NCBI RefSeq assembly: GCF_000237925.1 | Contig: NC_031502.1 | Coordinates: 22,008,909 to 22,072,908, forward strand | From: Schistosoma mansoni | Lineage: Eukaryota; Platyhelminthes; Trematoda; Strigeidida; Schistosomatidae | Direction: 5' to 3' | Length of the DNA stretch: 64,000 nucleotides | In this document: piece by piece, positions 49,401 through 61,500 of the stretch | Layout of the letters: every line of letters begins with the position of its first letter | Position numbering within the stretch: position 1 is the stretch's first letter | Notes under the pieces: model-generated | Database searches by the model: none | What the model was told of the DNA's origin: nothing | What the model saw: only the letters and a program-made list of their open reading frames with translations | Program-made: the position numbers and the translations under genes

Positions 49401-52400
49401 AGCATTCCACACAGGATGCACATATGTCAATAAGCGATTGATCATTTGCAGTCCTAACCAACTATGGGAAAATCCAAACAACCAATTTATATGAACAGTT
49501 CAGACTAGTTTTTATAAAAGTAACGAATATGAGCTTTTCATTTCATTTTGTATATACTTAATACAAAAGAAGGTCGTACAATGATTTAAACATTAGAGAA
49601 AAGTTATTATTATTTACTTAGTATTGTTTGTTTGAATCTACCCATTGATACTTAGGACTACAACTGGTCATGGATTCCACTGCTAGCCACTATCTATCTT
49701 TGCTTATAATGCTTGCGAATCAAGGCAATATTGAGGCAATACGCACAGTATGCACATATGTCAATGGGAGACTGACCAGTTGCAGTCCTAAGCATCAATC
49801 GGAAGATTCGAGCAAATAATACTAAGTGAATTCAAACTTCACCCCATCGCACAAGCAAGTAACTGTCAGGACTCAGTAGCTGAGTGGATAACGCGATGGA
49901 GTTTGAAGCGAAAGGTATTGGGCTCGAGTCACAGAGTGAACATCAACTCTGAGATGTAGGTACATCCAGCTGACGAGTCCCAAATAGGACGAAACGCGCG
50001 TCAAACTGAATTCCACTGCCATCCACTATCCATCTTTGATTATGATTTATTTGTTATTACGACCTATGCGTTTTTCATCTCTTCTTCGAATCCATTGAGT
50101 TACGTATGCCTGAACACCGATTACCACGACGCGCTATGATGACTAGTATTGGGGATGGTTGGAAGAGAGTTAGGGGCGGTCAAACCAAAACATGGCATCA
50201 GTGTTTGAAGTCACTAACTTCTAGCCTGAGCCATGTTGGCAGATACAGACTACCTGGTTGGGGTCCGCGTGACTATCGTAACCAATGGTTGGAGACTCTA
50301 GGTGACATGGCTCAGAATCGATCACAATGGCGTATGTGTATACACTCTTTATCTTCCCTTAAACTATGAGATTAAAATTGATTCATATCTCTCTTCCTTC
50401 CTGTACTATATCCTTATATACAACCTTTCTTTATATACTACCACCACTAAATTAATTACTTCTATGAATCCGGTGTTCATCTTGTTGTGCTAACGAGGTA
50501 TGGCAACTTGGACCGATGCATATATGTGCCTGGTCCTACGTTGTAGCTGACTGACTGATTGAGTTAACCTCTCATATTTCTGATCAGTCAGATACTTAAA
50601 ACCTCTTCATGCCTCTTTTTTTTATACAGATAAAGGGACAAGCAGATACATTAGCTAGTGTTGATATAAATTCAGCTTTGGATATGTATGCAGAACAAGG
50701 TAAATGGGAAAAGTGTTTATCTACAGTGGAACAATTATTACATGAAGCAAAACAAAGCGCTAATGGTCACGGTATTAAGGATAATAATAATAATGCCAGT
50801 AATGGAAATATTACCACTACATTGTCATCATCATCAAACGTTTTAAAAGAATATCAACGTTTACATAAATATGTTGCTGCGTATGCCGCTAATTTAATCA
50901 AAGACTCACGTGTTTACGATGTTATGTTATTATATAAAAAATATGGTACACCAGCATATAAACAAAATTTCAATATTTATAAACGTATATTTCAAGTAAG
51001 TCAATTAAATACAATCATAACTCATAACGGAAAAGATAAGTTAACAATTTGAAATATATGAAGATCAAGTCAGTTTGAAAATGATATATATCCTGAAAGA
51101 AAACCAATTAGTGATTTATTTCAAGGCGGAAATAGAAGTTAGACGTTAACACCGTTGGATGCCAACTCAGTGATCTAAAGATCAAGTGTTCGTTCAAACG
51201 TCATGAGTTCGAGTCCCGAGTACGAGATCGTGGATGCACCCTGGTGAGAGGAGTCTTATACTAGGGCGAAGCGGCCTTCTAGTACTTCTAGGTTTCTAAT
51301 GGTAGTCTAGCTTAGATCGACTCATAAATACAACTATTGAAATAGTTGTTGATTTGAAGTGAGAAGAAAATTTGGTTGGTTCAACAAGTAAACTGTACTA
51401 AATGATAGTTGACTTGTTATAAGTATGGTAGGTTCAATTTATAACATTTGACAAATCTAAGTAGACAAAGAGAAAATACTATACCTGAATAGGATGCTTT
51501 GTTGCTAAAAGCTAAATGAAATTTTTTACTTCTCATATGGATCTTTAGGTCATCTGATTGATATAAACAGGAATATGTTGGCAAACATTTTAACCATGTG
51601 TCAAATCCACTCATTTGCAGTAGTTCGCACACAGTTGAGTATGAGTAATAATCTAGCCTCGATGGAGTTTATAGTTTACTCACTTTTATTAGGGATATTA
51701 TGAAGATGTATAGTTAAAGTAAAGCTGAAATATGGTAGTTTATTTAATTTCAGACTCGGTTTATTAGTGTAAAGTTATGGTAACTTGTCCCAATATAAAT
51801 TGGTCCGAAGTCTTAAATTTTCTGTGAACTAACTAATGAAATTCTATTTGAAAATCCATCATTCTGAGTGGGAGTGGGTCCATATTGTTTTTTAGTAATA
51901 AACATACAAAGCATCTAAGTGTGTTTATTCACTTAACCAAATTAAGGAGTTTCAATAAGACTCATCCTACATATATCTGTGGATTCAAAGGTTAGTTATT
52001 ATGAACTTGAGTTACAGAACAGCTACTAATACTAGGTACATATAATGTTATTTTTATTATTTCTTAAGTGACTAATTTTTCGTACAGTTGTGTTCAGTGA
52101 TTAAAAAACTATCAACACATGTTATGTAAACAGTATATAATAAGTCAGTCAGTCACAACATAGAACTTCGTACGTACGTACGTACATCAGTTCGAGTTAC
52201 CATACCACATTAACACAGAGATGAAGTTGTCGATTCAAATCCCATAGTGGTAGAAGTAGTAAGAATATAAGCATTATGTGAAAGATTAGGGTTTGAAGAT
52301 GTTATTCAAGAAGCATAATCCATTGAAATAAATTTGAAAAGAGAAAAAAGATAGACACATGAAGAATTCAGAAGATTAGAATTTGGTAGAACACAAAGAG

Positions 52401-55400
52401 TGGATGCACCTTCACCATTGCAAACGATTTTGAGCCATGTCATTCAGGGTCTCTAACCATCGATTGCTATCATCTCGCGAATCCCAACCAGTAGTCTACA
52501 CTTACTAACATGGCTCAATCCACTTGTCAGTGACTTCATGGACTTGTGCCACGTTTTGGTTTGGCCACCCCTAGCTTTCTTCCAACCTACTCCTACATCA
52601 TAAAACATTGCAGGTCGGGGCAGTCGAAGGTTGGGCATACGTAACACGTGTCCCAGCCATCTCAACTGGTGAAGTTTCACTACTTCATCAATCGATTTGC
52701 CATCTTTACCTAGTACCCGTTTCCTGACGACTGCATTACTTACTCGGTGGTCCCAGGATATACGAGCAATGCTTCGAAGACACCTATGATCGAATACTAA
52801 TAGCCTACGAATATCCTCTACTCTTACCGGTCATGTTTCACTGCCATACAGTAGAATGGAACGAACTGCTGCATAGTAATATAATAAGTATTACTTCCTA
52901 CATATTTGCATATTCCAAAATATGGAAACGTCTCTAGGGACACTCTCCTTTAAAATCTCCATTAATCCCTGAAGTGTCATTATATTATCATTACCATTAT
53001 TATCATTAATATGATATCTGGTAGTCGTAATAGTTCTGAACTCACACTGGCTTTAGAACATGCCCCCAAATCATTCTCAGTACAAATAACAACAGGTAGG
53101 AAAATATTTCTATACTGGATACCAGTTGAAAGTTACCTGTGTTGTCCGAACTGGGATAGTTCTATATAGAGATATAAAAACGATGCACCATATTGATATC
53201 GATCTGTAATCTCCAACTACTTACTTCTTAAACGCAGTATGTATAGCATCATTAAACGATATTTTTAAAAGCTGTCAGTTTTACTTCAAGAGTCCTGAGA
53301 GTTCAGAAAAATTCATATAAACAAGCTATTCAAACGATCATTTAAGGATTTTAATCTAAGTCAAACGCTGTTACCTTCAAGACATCTAAGAACTGATAAT
53401 GTATTTATCATGTTTCTCGATGTTACTCTGACAATTACTTACTACTGGATAACGCTAATCTTGATCATGAGAAAAGACATTATTTGACCTACTTTGTAAT
53501 AGTGATTAATTATCAAACATATAAAGGTCTCCAAAAAGCCACTACGGACAATAATTATGATCTATCCTACACTAATTTAATTTAAAAAGCTCTTAAATAT
53601 AGTGTAATGGCGTCTTTTTTTAGGGTATAACAAGTCAACGTGGTCTATACGGATCAGATGCTTATCCAACATGGTCAACATTACGTGATATCTTATTTGA
53701 TTTAAACCAAAATCTTAAACAAACCAAATCTGATATACAACCAGAAATTATAAAATTATTTGAACGTATGCTTTTAGTGACGCATTATTATGCTATCCGT
53801 TCAGCCCTATTGTCAACACAACAAGATGTTAAAGAGGTAAGTTTTGCATACGACTAATTAGTGTTTAGATTAACATTTGTATACTTTTTAATCATGTTCT
53901 CTAATGGTTGGTTGGCTTCTCTTTTTGGAAATGAATTGTAAATCATCATTATAGAGTTGTTTAGATTATTAAGTTGAGATTGTTTTTATGAATGAATCAA
54001 TGTTAGATCACCATTGAAAACCTGAAAGGACTGGAGAGCCGCTTCGTCCTAGTATGGAACTGGTGAGCAATGCGCAAACACGATCTCGCACGCGTAATGA
54101 GAACCCAAAACCTTCGATCTCGCGCGCGAACACTTATCCTCTAGACAGAGTTGAATTATCAATATGACATTTCGACTTTATAAAATGTTTATCTTTAGTA
54201 GTAAATGCTGTTTTATGCTACATGTTAGTATTATATTTTGGGAAAACACTGATTTGCTACGACTAGAGATCTCTATTCTATATCACTTATTGTATTGCCA
54301 GTCAGAGAGGTGTCCTATTTCACGCTTTTCCCCACTAACCAATGAACAACAATCAAGGCCTCAATGCTTATTGGTCGTCTAGCCCATTCTAATTCAGTAG
54401 CCAATCTGAAGACATAGACGGGAAACAGATTAGTTCTCTATTATACCCAACTCAATTATAATTCGAAATGCTTAGGACAATACACTTGAAATGAGAAATC
54501 ACAATTTAGGTACTATCATACTATAAGTGGCAGAAGTCAGAGCAAACAGAGCATCATTAATTAACAATAATTAGAGAATAGTAAAAGATAACGACGGTCA
54601 ATGAATTCACTCAAAGCTTACAATAATAGGAATATAGAAATGAGATAATAAAGCTATTTATTAACTATACAATGAAGATAAATAATAACAATTCAAGAAA
54701 ATAGCTCTGAAAGTTTCAACTCTTCTAATATTCGTCCTGTCAGTTAGTTCGATATGACACAAAATATGGATGCATCTTTATTGATTATTATGTTTCTTTT
54801 ATCTCTATCCTTAATTATTCATTTTATTGGTAAGCAAAGATGGATAGTGGCTAGCAGTGAAATCCAGTTTGACACGCGTTTCGTCCTATTTGGGACTCGT
54901 CAGCTGGATGTACCTACATCTCAGAGTTGATGTTCACTCTGTGACTCGAACCCATTACCTTTCGCTTCAAACTCCATCGCGTTATCCACTCGACCACTGA
55001 GTCCTGGTAGCCACTAGCTTGTGCGATGGGGTGAAGTTGAAATTTACTTAGTATTGTTTGTTTGGATCTTTGCGTTGATATGCCAATTAGAGACTGACCA
55101 GTTGCAGTCCTAAAAACATCAATGGGAAGATCCAAACAAACAATACTAAGTAAATATTCATTTTATTATCGGATAAATTGCCGTCGACGTTAAAATAATT
55201 TGCATATAAATGATAACCCTGATCAACTGATATATCTATTAGTCAATAGCTCTATGTTTCTGCCTTCCAATTTATATTCAACTGAGATTTCTTTCCTTCG
55301 GTGTGGGGGGGAGTGATGGATTCCTGTAAACGAATCATCAATTCGACCAGTTTGGTAACTTATAAATCAATCAGGTGGTACATATAAATGGGCACATAAA

Positions 55401-55535
55401 ACTGTTCAGTGCAAGATCTTAATGATTGAAGTGTTTGACCTTTATCAACTAGGTCACATGTTGAAACTCTATTCTGCCTATTTTTATTTACGAAACAACT
55501 TAGTATCTTTGACCTTTACACAAATCAACCGTTAC

Positions 55536-55575
<40 letters not shown>

Positions 55576-58500
55576 TCGGTTAACGAGTTATCCGAAGACT
55601 ATGTTGCGAAATTTGGAGTAGTTTAAATATAAATAATGCTATGAATACAGTCATTGCGATTTGCCTTATTCATCAGTTATTTCATTTCTATATTTCAGAT
55701 GTTGTAAGTTTTCTTACCCAGTGTTTGTATAGGTAGGAAAATAGATATGCAAATAAACTGTATTAATTATCAGAGGGGGTTTTGTGGAGATTTCAGTGTT
55801 TTCATAGTTGAAAGCGTGAGTCAATTGAAGCTAGATCACCAAGGAAAACCTGGAAGCACTGCTTTGAGGCCGTTTCGTTCTATTATGGGACTCCTCAGCA
55901 GTGCGCACCCGCGATCCCGCACTCGCGAGATTCGAACTCAGGACCTACCAGTCTCGAGCCAGAGCCCTTAAGCGATAGACCACTGAGCCGGTATCCAACG
56001 GTGTTAATGTCTAACTTCAACTGATCCACGAAGTTGAGCCACCATTCACCAATTGTCTTCAGTGAGTTGATATTTCACGACAGACGTGGTTTGAACTCCA
56101 CTGGTCACTGGGTTCGAATCTCGCGAGTATGGGATCGTGAATGCGCACTGCTGAGGAGTCCCATAATAGGACGAAACGGCCGTCCAGTGCTTCCAGGTTC
56201 TCCATGATGGTCTAGCTTCAATTGACTCACGCTTTCAACTATGAAAATAAACTGTACTCATTTAATCTTGAGAAATTTATTACTTCTTGTCTTCATAAAG
56301 TATTCTTTTTAGAAAATAAGGAAAATAGTCTTTTGTCAGCAGTAAGACACTGGGAAATAACGTAAAACCTGTAATATATATGTCCATTCGATCAGATTGA
56401 TACTCCACATCAGGATGGAGAGATAAAATCAGAAAGATGAATATACTAGTGTAGTAAAAGAAGTTTTTATTTTAGTCGTAGTAAAGATTATAGCCATGGT
56501 AAAGTTGATTTGAGAAGAAAGAATTAATTCATGGAATTAAATATAATACATAGTTTTGAAACCCAGAATCTTGGGGTATGGATCTGCGCTGTTAGAGTGA
56601 TCTTATGACATTTTGTGTAACATATCTAAATATTAATGGCGTCAACCGCCCGAACCCCAAGCTGGTATTCGGCGCTTACTAACACAGATTAAACTTACTG
56701 ACAATATTCTCATTGGCTGCATTTAGGTTTGGTCATCTTCAGCTTTGTTCTAACTACATCAGTCATTATTGCACATCGAGATAATTGATTGTCAAGCTTA
56801 CGTAACACACGTCCTAACCGTCTCAGCCGATAAAAATTCACTACCTTATCAATCCATTTACTATTCCTACCTAGTGCTTTGCGGCTAATTTTAGAATACC
56901 TAACTCGATAGTTCCAATTTACAAAATCAATGTTTCAAAGTGATCAAATACTGATAACCTACAAATATCCTCTATATTTAGAGAATGCATTTCATTGAAA
57001 TAAAGTAGAAAAAAATAAACTGCTTGCAGCATATTTTAACTGGCAACCTGAAATCTCTCCTACTCTGCGATCCGGAGTGCGAATTCTTCCTTATGTTCTT
57101 ATTTTATTATCATTTTAAAGAGAGTAAAAATAAAGATTGGTGCAAATGAATATGAATTGATCTTATTACGCTAGGTTCTCATCAACTGCTTACTATCTAT
57201 AATCATCTTGGAAATTGACATACCTATAAACACAGAAATGATTAGAGATGAATACGTTTATCATGATGTAGCGAACATTCCAATAAGGTTATTAAGGTCA
57301 TCAAAATTTTGTTTCAGATGAGAGGGAAAGTTTCAGAACATTGAACAAGTGACTAAAACTCACAGAATTAATAAACATTAGATGAATGAGTAATGAAGTA
57401 ACCGGAAATAGATTATTAGTAATAAAGATTGCTACGAGTTGAAATCAGTCACTTTCAATCAGTTGCTGTATACAAATTTATCTGCCAAGACAGTTTCATT
57501 GGTGGAACAGAAAGAAGAGGGCGTATTCCAAAACGTCTAAGATCAAGGGGATTAAAAGCATTCGGTAGTGCAATCTCGAGAAATCTCCTTGGTATAGAAC
57601 ATCAAGTGGATACATTAAAGTCTTTCAAGGAGCTAAATACACAATTGAATTCCAATCTTTTGAAATTTGCGGGAGCTAAAGCGATCAAACGTTTAAAGCC
57701 AAATCTATATGTTCAAAAACAAAACAGTAGTAGTATCCACTTAATGTTCTATACCAAGGAGATGTCTTGAGATTGCATTACCGAATGCTGTTAATCCCCT
57801 GGACCTTAGGCGTTTTGGAATGTTTTTTTTCAGTTGGACGTATTCCCTCTTCTTTCTGTTCCACCAATGAAACTACCTTGGCGAATAACTTTATATACAG
57901 CAACTGATTAGAATTGACTGGTTTCGACTCGTAGCAATCTTTATTACTATTAATCTGTTTCCGGTTACTTCATTACACAATCATCTAATGTTTGTTAACA
58001 CTGAGAGTTCCAATCACTTGTTCGATGTTCTGAAACTTTCCGTCTCACAATTTACTAATTTACTTAAAACAAAATTTTGATGACTTCATTAACCTTATTG
58101 GAATGTTTGCTACATCATGATAAATGTATTTATCTCTAATCACGTCTGTGTTTATAAGTATGTCAGTTTCCAAGGTGACTTTCATTTAGAAATATTATAG
58201 ATAGTAAGCAGTTGATGAGAACCTAGAGTAATAAGATGAATTCATATTATAGATGAGAAGGGGTTTTGTGGAGAATTTAGTATTTTCATAGTTGAAATCA
58301 TGAGTCAATTGAAGCTAGATCACCATGGAAAACCTAGAAGCACTGGGTGGCCGTTTCGTCCTATTATGGGACNNNNNNNNNNNNNNNNNNNNNNNNNNNN
58401 NNNNNNNNNNNNNNNNNNNNNNNNNNNNNNNNNNNNNNNNNNNNNNNNNNNNNNNNNNNNNNNNNNNNNNNNNNNNNNNNNNNNNNNNNNNNNNNNNNNN

Positions 58501-61500
58501 NNNNNNNNNNNNNNNNNNNNNNNNNNNNNNNNNNNNNNNNNNNNNNNNNNNNNNNNNNNNNNNNNNNNNNNNGTCCCATAATAGGACGAAACGGCCACCC
58601 AGTGCTTCTAGGTTTTCCATGGTGATCTAGCTTCAATTGACTCATGATTTCAACTATGAAAATACTAAATTCATATTAATTTGCACCAACGTTTTTGTTT
58701 GCCCTTTAAGATAAGAAAGAAAGTTATATATAGGGAATTTGTTATTTTATTTCTACGTGATATGGATTCTAACTTCTCAACTTAACTTCTTTTATTTTCA
58801 GATCGTTACACAAATTAGTGTATCACTTCTTCGACATTCTGATATATTACCAGCTGATAAAGTATTCTACGAAGCTGGTATTGATTGTCGTCAAGTTGGA
58901 TGGAATAATATGGCTTTTGTATTTTTAAATCGTTATTTAGATCTAGTTGAAGCTATTGAAGATCCGGAAAATTCGTCTAATTCTTTAGACAGTTCAGACT
59001 TCCAAGTGAGTGTTGTATGTATGTATATATGTTGTGTAGTAATGTGTATGATTTTCATAGGGATTTCAGTACTGGTTTTAATATTGAATTCATATAAATT
59101 TCGAATATGTTACGTAGTCAGATAAAACAATCCAAACAAAAGTCTACCATATGTGAAGACTGGGGTACTTTATCTGTCCAAACAACAGGATAAATCGTAT
59201 AGGTCTGTAACCAAATAGAACCTGATACACTCCTAATACTTAATACTGTTCATCAATTTATATGTTTTTATAGAGTTGAGATCATGAGTCAATTGAAGCT
59301 AGACCACCATGGAAAACCTGGAAGCACTGGACGGCCGTTTCGTCCTATTATGGGACTCCTCAGCAGTGCGCATCCACGATCCCGCACTCGCGAGATTCGA
59401 ACTCAGGACCTACCGGTCTCGAGCCAGAGCCCTTAACCGATAGACCACTGAGCCGGTATCCAACGGTGTTAATGTCTGACTTCAACTGATCCACGAAATT
59501 GAGCAACCATTCACCAATGTCATCAGTGAGTTACTATCTCACAACAGACCTGGTTGAACTCCACCGGTTACTGCTTCTCACTAGAACTCCAGGAAATACC
59601 TCATAGAGTCAGTCACTAGTGAGCACATGATCATTATCAGAAGGGGTTTTGTGGAGATCTCAACTCTCACGCTTTAATACGATCGCGCATTTGTCTGCGC
59701 CTCAATGGACGCAGGAAAAGTACACTAAGAAGACCCATTAGGATTGAACTGGAAGACGAGAAAGCCAAATGCAGATTCCAGAAACAACTGAGTTCACATC
59801 TAGGCAGTTCTGTAAACGAGACTGACCCAGATGCTGCTTGGAAAGACATACGAACAGCTGTGGAAACAGCAGTAACATCTATTAGTCATTTAAACCATAG
59901 GGCTCCAAAAAACCAGTGGATTTCCTCTAAGTCTATTTCACTGATGGATTCTCGTAAACTCATCCCATCAGGCTCTGAACATGACGAAGAGCGTAAACAA
60001 ATCAGATCTAGGTTAACTAAAAGTCTAAGGAACGATCGTGAGCAGTGGTGGGCAACGAAATCAAAAGAGATGGAAAAGGCAGCGGCTGTAGGCAACACCA
60101 GGCAACTATTCAGACTAATAAAAGAAACCGGAATTAAGAAGTCAAGTGTAAGTGAGACAATCTCCGAAAAAGACGGAACCCTTATCTGCTCTCAACCCAA
60201 ACGTTTAGAACGATGGGCGGAACACTTTAAGGAGCAGTTTAGCTGGCCTTCAGCTACTGCACAACTACCCACTATTCCCAGAAAACCTGAATGGAACATT
60301 GAAGTAGGCCCCCCGACCCTACTTGAAGTTCAAAAGGCTGTAAGTAATCTGAAACAAGGAAGAGCAGCTGGTCCAGATGGTCCAGAGGTCTTTAAATATG
60401 GTGGTCCAATTTTAGCGATTAGGTTGACTAATATTCTGGCTAAAATCTGGGAGACGGATGTAATCCCATCTGACTGGTCACAATCTCTGATTGTCCCAAT
60501 ATATAAAAAGGGGTCAAAATCATCCTGCGATAACCATAGAGGGATTAGTCTGACTAACATAGCATCTAAAATACTAGCCTCAATAATTATCAGGCGCCTA
60601 ACTAAGACTCGTGAACTGCAAACATGAGAAAATCAGGCTGGCTTCAGACCTGGTCGTGGCTGTATCGACCACATATTCACCATTCGTCAAGTTTTAGAGC
60701 ACAGACACGCTTATCGGCGTCCGACAATGATAGTTTTTCTTGACTTGAAAGCAGCATTTGACTCTGTAGACCGAGAGGTTCTGTGGCAGTGTCTGTCATT
60801 AAAAGGTGTACCTCAGAAGTACATAAACCTTGTGAAGGCTCTTTACTCGAACACTACCAGTCGAGTGAGAGCTTATGGCGAACTGTCATCTGATTTTACA
60901 ACCTCGAGTGGTGTCCGTCAAGGTTGTCCACTATCCCCATTTTTGTTTAACTTCATTATAGACCTGTTGCTGGAAATAACACTCTCGTCGACTGAATTTT
61001 CAGGAATTGATCTTCTACTAGGAGGTTCACTTATCGACTTAGAATACGCAGATGACATAGTCCTGTTTGGTGAAGACACTGACAAAATGCAGAGTCTTCT
61101 GTTGGAACTCAGTAATAATGCCAGGATGTTTGGGATGCGTTTCTTCCCATCCAAATGTAAATTGTTACTCCAGGACTGGCCTGCGTCAACACCCGAACTA
61201 AGGATAGGGAGTGAAGTAGTCGAACGCGTGGACAACTTCACTTATCTTGGAAGTCTGATCAGTCCTAATGGGTTGGTGTCTGACGAAATCTCAGCACGGA
61301 TTCAAAAAGCTCGTTTGGCTTTTGCCAACTTGCGTCACCTATGGCGAAGACGAGATATCCGTCTATCAATTAAGGGACGAGTATACTGCTCAGCAGTTCT
61401 CTCTGTTCTACTTTACGGCTGTGAAACATGGCCATTAAGAGTAGAAGGTACTCGTAGGTTACTAGTATTTGACCACAGATGCCTTAGAAATATTGCTCGC

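Larger units (their letters stand above)
57106..58715. mobile_element. PLE endonuclease-end inverted dimer (tail to tail)
   Basis: Left arm 57106-57615 on plus and right arm 57732-58715 on minus match over about 510 bp at an estimated 80-85%, around a 116-bp spacer. The left arm and spacer read [19 protein letters not shown], then [20 protein letters not shown], a GIY-YIG endonuclease end typical of PLEs. The right arm is interrupted by the gapped SINE at 58250-58667. Both arms are old and broken. Intron 11. Confidence 0.72.

Noticed and set aside
49860-49935. tRNA gene-like segment with A and B boxes (also in the other SINE A and B copies)
   Set aside because: The boxes lie in the head of a repeated SINE followed by a hammerhead. 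There is no full acceptor stem or plausible tRNA 3' end, and many copies exist in both orientations.
55539-55574. (TA)n tract as an origin or regulatory element
   Set aside because: A plain microsatellite inside an intron, with no associated motif to support a function.
58300-58645. Open frames of ~100 residues crossing the N run
   Set aside because: They exist only because undetermined bases contain no stop; the flanks are SINE arms.
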